Of a stretch of DNA of 5,301 nucleotides, positions 1 through 5,301 are shown piece by piece. The translations under genes were made by a program, and so were the position numbers. The stretch is from JABIRQ01 sp963583595 (lineage in GTDB: Bacteria > Pseudomonadota > Alphaproteobacteria > CADEGL01). The stretch covers positions 1 through 5,301 of the forward strand of contig CAUZWC010000231.1 of NCBI GenBank assembly GCA_963583595.1. The letters run 5' to 3'. A model generated the notes under the pieces. The model was not told the DNA's origin and did no database searches. It saw only the letters and a program-made list of their open reading frames with translations. Each line of letters starts with the position of its first letter. Positions within the stretch are counted from its first letter, which is position 1.

Positions 1-1
1 G

Positions 2-244
2 ATGATGCTGGCTTGCCTCGCCTTCTCGATTTCGATTCCCTGCCTGTTCGGGGCAATCCAGGTCTTCGGCCCGGTGCGCGCCTCGCTGGTCGATACCAGT
101 TCGCCGATCTGGGCCATCGTCGTCTCGGCCCTGGTGCTGGGCGAGGCCCTGACCGAAATCCAATTCGTCGGCGCGGCCCTGGTCGTCAGCGGCATCTTCC
201 TGCTTCAATCGACCGAATTGCGCGCCATGCGGCGGAACCGCTAG
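2..244 (+). CDS. DMT/EamA-family transporter, C-terminal fragment (5' end outside window)
   Basis: This is the last 80 residues of an inner-membrane transporter of the drug/metabolite transporter superfamily (EamA, 10 membrane segments), which typically moves amino acids or other small metabolites. Three hydrophobic stretches (about residues 1-21, 33-47 and 53-69 of the visible part) fit the last three segments. The family pattern is clear: FGPVRAS (22-28), a polar kink with a conserved Pro (SSPIWA, 33-38), then the LGE turn (46-48) before the final helix. A short basic tail (RAMRRNR) should lie in the cytoplasm. The ATG at position 2 is probably internal, because a full-length member has about 300 residues and starts upstream of the window. 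The stop is TAG at 242-244. The gene converges on the PLP-enzyme operon. The family call is secure; the substrate is unknown. Confidence 0.88.
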   Translation: MMLACLAFSISIPCLFGAIQVFGPVRASLVDTSSPIWAIVVSALVLGEALTEIQFVGAALVVSGIFLLQSTELRAMRRNR

Positions 245-275
245 CCGCCTGTCGAGTACGGAGGGTGGTGCCAGT

Positions 276-318
276 CATCCTTCGAGACGCTCGCTTTCGC
301 TAGCTCCTCAGGATGAGG
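276..318. repeat. Dispersed alphaproteobacterial palindrome, copy 1
   Basis: The outer arms CATCCT (276-281) and AGGATG (310-315) are exact reverse complements. The inside is an imperfect stem (CGAGACGCTCGC facing CGCTAGCTCC) around a TTT centre. The overall form, CATCCTTCGAGACGC followed by CTCCTCAGGATGAGG, matches from memory a palindrome found in many copies between genes in alphaproteobacteria such as Bradyrhizobium and Caulobacter relatives. It sits 31 bases after the transporter stop codon and could form a hairpin in the 3' end of that mRNA. No T-run follows it, so it is not a textbook terminator. Confidence 0.6.
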
Positions 319-326
319 AAAAGTAA

Positions 327-356
327 TGCCGGAATCTCACCCTGACGAGACCGGCA
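327..356. repeat. Bulged inverted repeat (hairpin)
   Basis: TGCCGG (327-332) pairs with CCGGCA (351-356), and TCTC (335-338) pairs with GAGA (347-350). This gives a 10-bp stem with a 2-base AA bulge on one side and an 8-base loop. It lies between the two larger palindromes. No T-tract follows on either strand, so its role (mRNA 3'-end stability or part of a composite repeat) is unclear. Confidence 0.45.
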
Positions 357-412
357 CGTCATCTGGGTGGGTCTGCTCGCCATTTTCAACGACGTGTGGG
401 TCCATTACCTAT

Positions 413-486
413 CGTCATGCCCTGGCGAAACCCGGGACATCCAGAAAATCGCTACTGGATTGCCCGGACCACGCCGGGCAATGACG
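413..486. repeat. Dispersed alphaproteobacterial palindrome, copy 2 (CGTCAT...ATGACG type)
   Basis: The left arm, 413-444 (CGTCATGCCCTGGCG then CCCGGGACATCCAG), is near-complementary to the right arm, 455-486 (CTGGATTGCCCGG then CGCCGGGCAATGACG), around a 10-base centre. The CGTCAT(T)GCCCGG...CATCCAG arrangement resembles the very common intergenic palindromes of Rhodospirillales and rhizobia. It could form a long hairpin in transcripts from either side of the convergent junction. It is not followed by a run of T on either strand. Confidence 0.6.
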
Positions 487-487
487 G

Positions 488-524
488 AAAGAGGAAAAGC
501 TTCGGCCGTGCGAGTCAGGCCGAA
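488..524 (-). terminator. Probable intrinsic terminator of the ureohydrolase-PLP enzyme operon
   Basis: Read on the minus strand, the stem begins directly after the PLP-enzyme stop codon. TTCGGCC (524-518) pairs exactly with GGCCGAA (507-501) across a 10-base loop, and is followed by GC and then TTTTCCTCTTT (498-488). A GC-rich 7-bp stem plus a T-rich tail fits a rho-independent terminator, although the T-tract is interrupted by C. Its position immediately behind the stop supports the call. Confidence 0.55.

Positions 525-530
<6 letters not shown>
511..530. repeat. 10-bp tandem duplication over the stop codon
   Basis: CGAGTCAGGC (511-520) is followed directly by CGAATCAGGC (521-530), identical at 9 of 10 positions. 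The second unit contains the stop codon of the minus-strand PLP gene (TGA, 527-525). The repeat may be chance or a small slippage duplication at the gene end. Confidence 0.4.
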
Positions 531-2009
<1,479 letters not shown>

Positions 2010-2016
2010 GCCCGCG

Positions 2017-2022
2017 CCTCCT
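2017..2022 (-). promoter_or_regulatory. Shine-Dalgarno site of the PLP-enzyme gene, overlapping the upstream stop
   Basis: On the minus strand the stop TAG (2023-2021) runs straight into GGAGG, giving TAGGAGG. AGGAGG lies 7 bases before ATG 2009. This perfect SD decides the start codon and suggests that ribosomes finishing the ureohydrolase can reinitiate on the next gene. Confidence 0.85.
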
Positions 2023-2995
2023 ATTCGCTGTCGCGCTCGTTGTCGCGCCGCTTGACGCAATCGGCGAGCAGGCAGAGTTCCTCGAAGGCCACGTTGCAGG
2101 CGACCAGGGCGGTCATGCCGCTGGGATCGAGGGGCGGCGAGACCTCGTTCACATCGGCCCCGTAGAGGTTAAGGCCGCGCAAGCCGCGCAGCACCTGCTG
2201 GCATTCGCGGTAGCTGGGTCCGCCCGGCTCGGGCGCGCCAGTGCCGGGCGCGTCCTTGGGGTCCATACCGTCGATATCGAAGGTCAGGTAGGCCGGCTCG
2301 TCGCCCAGCACCTCGTGGATCTTCGCGATCGTGGCCTCGACCCCGATCTCGAAGAAATCCTCGATGGTGATGATCGTGACTCCGCGCTCATAGGCCCAGT
2401 CCAGATCGTCGGGCGCGTAGAGCGTGCCGCGAATGCCCAGCATGACGTAGCGCTTGGGATCGACGACATTCTCCTCGATGCCGCGCCGGAAACAAGTCGC
2501 GTGGTTGTAGCGATGGCCCAACAGCTCGTCATGGGTATCGGGGTGGGAATCGAATTGCAGCAGGCCGAGCGGGCCATGCTTGGCCGCGACCGCACGCAGG
2601 ATCGGCAAGGTGATCGAATGGTCGCCACCGATGCCCAGGGGCAGGGCGCCGGACTCGACGATCTCCGCCACGAATTTCTGGATCGAATCGTAGCTGCCCA
2701 TCAGATCGAGCGGGTTGACCGCGGCATCTCCCAGATCGGCGACGCGGCATTCCTTGAAGGGCTGCATCTTGGTGACGAAATGGGTCTGGCGGATCAGGCG
2801 CGACATCTCGCGCATCTGGGCCGGGCCCTGGCGCGCGCCATCGCGGTTCGACGAGCCCCAGTCGAGCGGCACCCCGTACATGGCGATATCCAGCCCCTCC
2901 GCCGATTCGCGGAAAGCCGCGCGCATGAAGGTCGCGATCTGGGCGAAGCGCGGCACGAATTTCGAATCGATGGGCTCCAAGCCGTTCGTGCTCAT
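2021..2995 (-). CDS. Arginase/agmatinase-family ureohydrolase
   Basis: This cytoplasmic metallohydrolase of 324 residues would split a guanidino compound into urea and an amine. All six ligands of the two-metal (usually Mn) centre are visible: H126 in GGDHS, D149/H151/D153 in FDSHPD, and D240/D242 in FDIDGMDP. The family blocks APGTGAPEPGG (249-259) and NEVSPPLD (283-290, with E284) follow, and H165 (NHATCFRR) fits the active-site histidine. Length matches agmatinases and guanidinobutyrases (about 305-325). Deviations from the usual pattern are Ser-Pro inside the DAHxD motif and HA-T where HG-T is common, so agmatine is not a safe substrate call; guanidinobutyrate or another guanidino acid is equally possible. 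The start at 2995 has GGAGGA 9 bases upstream. It is the first gene of the operon with the PLP enzyme, and divergent from the tandem transporters. The family is near certain. Confidence 0.93.
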   Translation of the reverse strand: MSTNGLEPIDSKFVPRFAQIATFMRAAFRESAEGLDIAMYGVPLDWGSSNRDGARQGPAQMREMSRLIRQTHFVTKMQPFKECRVADLGDAAVNPLDLMGSYDSIQKFVAEIVESGALPLGIGGDHSITLPILRAVAAKHGPLGLLQFDSHPDTHDELLGHRYNHATCFRRGIEENVVDPKRYVMLGIRGTLYAPDDLDWAYERGVTIITIEDFFEIGVEATIAKIHEVLGDEPAYLTFDIDGMDPKDAPGTGAPEPGGPSYRECQQVLRGLRGLNLYGADVNEVSPPLDPSGMTALVACNVAFEELCLLADCVKRRDNERDSE

Positions 2996-3004
2996 TCCAA
3001 TAGG

Positions 3005-3010
3005 TCCTCC
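3005..3010 (-). promoter_or_regulatory. Shine-Dalgarno site of the ureohydrolase gene
   Basis: GGAGGA (3010-3005 on the minus strand) lies 9 bases before ATG 2995 and fixes the start. Four of its bases also form part of the inverted repeat at 3007-3033, so folding of the leader could hide it. Confidence 0.8.
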
Positions 3011-3033
3011 GAAAATGGCCAGTTCATTCGGAG
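3007..3033 (-). promoter_or_regulatory. Inverted repeat covering the ureohydrolase ribosome binding site
   Basis: CTCCGAA (3007-3013) and TTCGGAG (3027-3033) are exact reverse complements separated by 13 bases. In the minus-strand mRNA the upstream CUCCGAA could pair with UUCGGAG, which contains the first GGAG of the SD. It may be an RNA hairpin that dampens translation, or a DNA operator half-site pair. A 7-bp repeat in GC-rich DNA can also arise by chance. Confidence 0.4.
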
Positions 3034-3058
3034 CCTAGCCGAAGCCGCCGAGCCAGGA

Positions 3059-3088
3059 AAGCGCCGGTCGCCGATCCCCGCGGCGCTT
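3059..3088. promoter_or_regulatory. 8-bp-arm inverted repeat, possible operator
   Basis: AAGCGCCG (3059-3066) and CGGCGCTT (3081-3088) are exact reverse complements with a 14-base spacer, located midway between the divergent genes. The position suits an operator that controls both operons, or a leader hairpin for the minus-strand mRNA. No regulator family can be named from it. Confidence 0.38.
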
Positions 3089-3115
3089 GTGAAGCCTCGA
3101 TTCCGGGCCTAGAAG
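3087..3115 (+). promoter_or_regulatory. Candidate sigma70-type promoter for the transporter operon
   Basis: TTGTGA (3087-3092, 4 of 6 to TTGACA) and TAGAAG (3110-3115, 4 of 6 to TATAAT) are separated by 17 bases. Transcription would start near 3122, leaving a leader of about 35 bases. The match is moderate, and alphaproteobacterial promoters are poorly defined by sequence, so this is tentative. Confidence 0.25.
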
Positions 3116-3140
3116 AAGAGGCCCGCGCCGGACGGGCCCG
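3104..3140 (+). promoter_or_regulatory. Overlapping alternative hairpins before the first tandem transporter
   Basis: Segment A, CGGGCCT (3104-3110), can pair with B, AGGCCCG (3119-3125). GGCCCG of B (3120-3125) can instead pair with C, CGGGCC (3133-3138). The two hairpins exclude each other, and the second ends 5 bases before the SD. The A:B form requires transcription to start upstream of 3104. If the candidate promoter at 3087-3115 is the real one, only B:C could exist. Confidence 0.35.
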
Positions 3141-3143
3141 ACC

Positions 3144-3148
3144 AAGGA
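3144..3148 (+). promoter_or_regulatory. Shine-Dalgarno site of the first tandem transporter
   Basis: AAGGA lies 9 bases before ATG 3158 and supports that start codon. It is the only clear SD in the tandem transporter operon; the two downstream genes have none at a useful distance. Confidence 0.6.
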
Positions 3149-3157
3149 CCCGCCGCG

Positions 3158-4081
3158 ATGAGCGCCCTAGACCCGACCGCCACTCGACCCGTGCAGCCGC
3201 AATGGCTGGGCATCCTGCTGGTCCTGATCGGCGCGGCGGCCTATGGCGTTCTGGTCGTCGCCGCCAAGCTGACCTACGAACACGGATCGGACCCCGTGAC
3301 GGTCCTGTTCGTGCGCGCCATCGGCTTTTTCGTCCTGCTGCTGGTCTTCCGTCGCGCGACCGGGCGGCCCATCGGCCTGCCGCCGACCGTGCGCTATCTC
3401 TGCCTCGGCCTGGGCGTCTTCCTGGCCTTCCAGACCTGGTGCAACTACGCCGCCATCACCTTCATCCCAGTCAGCCTGGCGATCCTGCTGCTCTACACCT
3501 ATCCGATCTTCGTCGCCCTCGCGACGCGGCTGATCGAGCGCGAACGGCTGGGGGCCATCAAGGCCGGGGCGGTCGTGATCGCCTTCACCGGATTGGCGCT
3601 CAGCCTCCAGGTTCATCCCGGGGCGCTCGATCCGCGCGGCCTCGGCCTGGGCCTGATGGCCGGGCTGGGCCTCGCCATCACCGTCATGCTGTCGAGCCGC
3701 ATCCTGCGCCGCGCGGACAGCGCGCGCATGACCCTGCATTTCACCGCCTCGACCTCGGCCTGCTATTTGGCGGTCCTGCTCCTGACCGACGGCTGGGCCT
3801 GGCCGGTGGATCAGATCGGCTGGCTGCTGCTGCTGGCCATGCCGCTGGTCTATATCGTCGCCATGCTGTGTTTCTTCTCGGCGGTCACGATCATCGGCCC
3901 GCTGAAGGCCGCGACCTTCAACAATCTGGAACCGGTCACCACGATCCTGCTTGCCGCCCTCCTGCTCGGCGAGGCATTGGGCCCCTGGCAATATGTCGGC
4001 GCGGGGTTGGTGATCGGCGCGCTGTTCGCCATGCAGATTGGCAATCGGAGGTCGAAGGCGCGCGCGGCGGCCGGGTCATGA
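3158..4081 (+). CDS. DMT/EamA-family transporter, tandem copy A
   Basis: This inner-membrane transporter of 307 residues belongs to the drug/metabolite transporter superfamily, whose members carry amino acids, nucleobases and similar solutes. About ten hydrophobic segments can be read (approximately 17-37, 48-65, 80-94, 99-121, 134-151, 162-179, 192-209, 219-241, 253-270 and 276-293), the normal EamA count. The two-repeat architecture shows: FIPVSLAILLLYTYPIFVAL (102-121) in the first half mirrors IIGPLKAATFNNLEPVTTIL (245-264) in the second, which ends with the LGE turn (270-272). The N-terminal 15 residues are polar and the tail is basic (NRRSKARAAA). It has its own SD, is divergent from the ureohydrolase, and its stop TGA (4079-4081) overlaps the next start as ATGA. 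The family is secure; the substrate and direction of transport are unknown. Confidence 0.93.
   Translation: MSALDPTATRPVQPQWLGILLVLIGAAAYGVLVVAAKLTYEHGSDPVTVLFVRAIGFFVLLLVFRRATGRPIGLPPTVRYLCLGLGVFLAFQTWCNYAAITFIPVSLAILLLYTYPIFVALATRLIERERLGAIKAGAVVIAFTGLALSLQVHPGALDPRGLGLGLMAGLGLAITVMLSSRILRRADSARMTLHFTASTSACYLAVLLLTDGWAWPVDQIGWLLLLAMPLVYIVAMLCFFSAVTIIGPLKAATFNNLEPVTTILLAALLLGEALGPWQYVGAGLVIGALFAMQIGNRRSKARAAAGS
4078..4081 (+). promoter_or_regulatory. ATGA stop/start overlap between transporter copies A and B
   Basis: ATG 4078-4080 of copy B overlaps TGA 4079-4081 of copy A. With no SD at a proper distance, translation of B likely relies on ribosomes terminating on A. Confidence 0.8.
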
Positions 4082-5001
4082 CGCTCGAGGCAACGCCGCC
4101 CGTACCCATGCCGGCCGGCGCGGGGCGCGCCTGGCTGGGCGCGGCGCTCGCCCTGTTCGGTGCGGTCGCGGCGGCTGCTCTTCTGGTCACGGCGCGCGGC
4201 CTCTACGATTACGGCGCCAACCCGCTGACCGTGCTGTTCATCCGGGCCTTCGGCTTCGTCACCCTGCTCGCTCTCTTCCTGCGGCTGACCGGGCGGCCGA
4301 TCCGCATGGCGCCCAGCGAACGCTATCCCAGCCTCGCCCTCGGCCTGCTTCTCTCCTTCACGACCTGGGCCAATTACACAGCCGTCAGCCTGATCCCGGT
4401 CAGCCTGTCCATGCTGCTGCTCTATACCTATCCGCTGATGGTCGCGGTCGCGATGCGCCTGGTCGAAGGCGAGAAGGTGCGCCGGATCCAGTATGTCGCG
4501 ATCCTGATCGCCTTCATCGGCCTCGCCGTCTCGCTGGAGGTCGCCAAGGGGCCGCTCGAACCGGTGGGTGTCGCGCTCTCCCTCGCCTCGGCCACCGGGC
4601 TGACCGTCATCGTTCTGGTCAGCAACCGGATCCTGCAGCGCGCCGACAGCCGGCGGCTGACCTTGCATATGGCGACAACAAATTCGCTCTGCTACGGCGG
4701 CGCGATGCTGGCGACGGGCGGCCCAGCGATCCCCGGCGATCCCGCCATCGCTTTGATCCTGCTGGTTTTTCCGCTGGGCTATTTCATGGCGATCCTGGGC
4801 TTCTTCTCGGCCATACCGCTGATCGGACCGACCCGCGCCTCGATGTTCAGCAATATGGAGCCGATCGCGGCCATGAGTTTCGCCGCCCTGGCTCTGGGCC
4901 AGCCGGTGAGCGGGGTCGGATGGATCGGCGCCGCATTGGTCGTCGGCGCGGTCCTTGTGGTGCAGATCGCCGCCGCCATTCCGCAAGCGACCAAGCCATG
5001 A
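4078..5001 (+). CDS. DMT/EamA-family transporter, tandem copy B
   Basis: This second 307-residue inner-membrane transporter is clearly a paralogue of copy A. Over the first helix region (A 16-66 against B 19-69) I count 26 identical residues of 51. Shared marks are the TVLFxRAxGF block, TGRPI (71-75), IPVSLSMLLLYTYPL (106-120) and NRILQRADSRRLTLH (183-197). The second-half repeat is LIGPTRASMFSNMEPIAAMS (248-267), but the usual LGE turn reads LGQ (273-275). The start is ATG 4078, inside the stop of copy A (ATGA). The same frame is open back to 3202, but upstream of 4078 it merely reads copy A out of frame. The nearest GGAGG (4047-4051) is too far away to serve, so translation probably depends on coupling. 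An alternative start at ATG 4108 has no better SD. The substrate is unknown. Confidence 0.92.
   Translation: MTLEATPPVPMPAGAGRAWLGAALALFGAVAAAALLVTARGLYDYGANPLTVLFIRAFGFVTLLALFLRLTGRPIRMAPSERYPSLALGLLLSFTTWANYTAVSLIPVSLSMLLLYTYPLMVAVAMRLVEGEKVRRIQYVAILIAFIGLAVSLEVAKGPLEPVGVALSLASATGLTVIVLVSNRILQRADSRRLTLHMATTNSLCYGGAMLATGGPAIPGDPAIALILLVFPLGYFMAILGFFSAIPLIGPTRASMFSNMEPIAAMSFAALALGQPVSGVGWIGAALVVGAVLVVQIAAAIPQATKP
4998..5001 (+). promoter_or_regulatory. ATGA stop/start overlap between transporter copies B and C
   Basis: ATG 4998-5000 of copy C overlaps TGA 4999-5001 of copy B, repeating the A/B junction exactly. No convincing SD precedes it. Confidence 0.8.
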
Positions 5002-5301
5002 TCCATCGACCCTGGCTGGGCGGCTTCTTCGTCGTCCTGGGCGCCTTCGGCTTCTCGCTCGGCGTCGTCCTGACGCCTTTCGTTTATGACAGCGGCACCG
5101 ACCCCGCCACCCTGGTGATGTGCCGGGCCGCGGGCTATGCGCTGCTGCTCTATCTCGCCCTGCGCCTGTTCCGGCGGCCGCGCGTCCTGCCGCCGGCGGT
5201 GCGCTACAAGGCGCTGCTGCTGGGCGGGATTTTTTCCGTCCAGTCGATGTGCTTCTTCACCAGCATCACCCTGATCCCGGTCAGCGTCGCCGCGATCTCG
5301 G
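4998..5301 (+). CDS. DMT/EamA-family transporter, tandem copy C (3' end outside window)
   Basis: The first 101 codons of a third tandem transporter are visible, with no stop before the window edge. The translation begins MIHRPWLGGFFVVLGAFGFS and shows hydrophobic segments at about 6-25, 38-56 and 72-90. It aligns with copies A and B at WLG (6-8), the Gly-x-Asp/Asn-Pro turn (GTDP, 33-36), the Arg of the second helix (R43), RRP (59-61), RY (69-70) and LIPVS (92-96). It lacks the 11-15 extra N-terminal residues of A and B and is more diverged from both than they are from each other. The start, ATG 4998, overlaps the stop of copy B (TGA 4999-5001), the second ATGA junction in the operon. No good SD is visible, so translational coupling is likely. 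A full-length member would have about 300 residues. The substrate is unknown. Confidence 0.88.
   Translation, partial: MIHRPWLGGFFVVLGAFGFSLGVVLTPFVYDSGTDPATLVMCRAAGYALLLYLALRLFRRPRVLPPAVRYKALLLGGIFSVQSMCFFTSITLIPVSVAAIS

Larger units (their letters stand above)
245..524. other. Convergent intergenic region, palindrome-rich
   Basis: These 280 bases lie between two converging genes and hold no convincing coding region. They contain two imperfect palindromes of dispersed-repeat type (276-318 and 413-486), a bulged hairpin (327-356) and a hairpin with a T-rich tail reading out of the minus-strand operon (488-524). Short plus-strand open frames crossing this region run into the PLP gene in antisense and look like high-GC by-products. 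Nothing further was seen in 357-412. Confidence 0.7.
2996..3157. promoter_or_regulatory. Divergent control region between the ureohydrolase operon and the transporter operon
   Basis: These 162 bases separate two divergent genes and must carry promoters for both operons. They contain three separate inverted repeats (3007-3033, 3059-3088 and 3104-3140) and SD sites at each end. No open frame here looks real. A shared operator controlling both directions is plausible from the layout, but no regulator gene is visible in the window. Confidence 0.65.

Noticed and set aside
245..412. Intrinsic terminator for the 5' transporter fragment
   Set aside because: Hairpins exist at 276-318 and 327-356, but neither is followed by a T-run on the plus strand, so a terminator call is not supported.
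2010..2060. Longer N-terminus for the PLP enzyme starting at ATG 2060
   Set aside because: The added residues (Arg/Gln-rich) come from reading the end of the ureohydrolase gene in another frame, and a perfect SD serves ATG 2009.
2315..3112. 265-codon open frame on the plus strand
   Set aside because: It is antisense to the ureohydrolase, whose metal-binding motifs are unmistakable. The frame has no recognisable motif and no SD worth noting.
3104..3157. Guanidine riboswitch (mini-ykkC type) in the transporter leader
   Set aside because: This was considered because of the possible guanidino link. The diagnostic pair of hairpins with ACGR loops is absent; the single ACGG at 3132-3135 is not in a loop.
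3167..3991. 274-codon open frame on the minus strand
   Set aside because: It is antisense to copy A, with the same Gln/Asp/Gly-rich reverse-image composition and no domain.
3202..4077. In-frame upstream extension that would give copy B an extra 292 residues
   Set aside because: The extension reads copy A out of frame and has no membrane segments. The real start is the ATG at 4078 overlapping the stop of copy A.
3850..4986. 378-codon open frame on the minus strand
   Set aside because: It is antisense to transporter copies A and B. Its Asp/Gln/Arg-rich, featureless translation is the usual reverse image of hydrophobic membrane-protein codons.

Overview
The window is high-GC DNA with long open antisense frames, strong Shine-Dalgarno (SD) sites and two intergenic palindromes of the kind scattered through alphaproteobacterial genomes. 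An alphaproteobacterium, perhaps Rhodospirillales-like or rhizobial, is the best guess. This rests on base composition and repeat style, not on a marker gene.

Layout: (1) 2-244 (+) is the C-terminal end of a drug/metabolite transporter (DMT, EamA type) whose start lies outside the window. (2) 245-524 is a convergent intergenic region with two dispersed-repeat palindromes, one extra hairpin and a likely intrinsic terminator for the minus-strand genes. (3) 2995 down to 525 (-) is a two-gene operon: an arginase/agmatinase-family ureohydrolase (2021-2995), then a PLP-dependent fold-type II enzyme related to cysteine synthase (525-2009). They are separated by 11 bp, and an SD overlaps the first stop codon. 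(4) 2996-3157 is a divergent control region with several inverted repeats. (5) From 3158 to the window end (+) three EamA-type transporters run in tandem, each joined to the next by a 4-base ATGA stop/start overlap. The first two are both 307 residues long, and the third is cut off by the window edge.

Taken together, two amino-acid or guanidino-compound enzymes are flanked by at least four DMT-family transporters. A plausible reading, which is inference, is a locus for uptake, export or breakdown of a guanidino compound or related amino acid. The hydrolase would release urea, the PLP enzyme would act on an amino-acid substrate or product, and the transporters would move substrate or product across the inner membrane. 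Actual substrates cannot be read from the sequence. No RNA genes, insertion sequences, CRISPR arrays or phage genes were seen.
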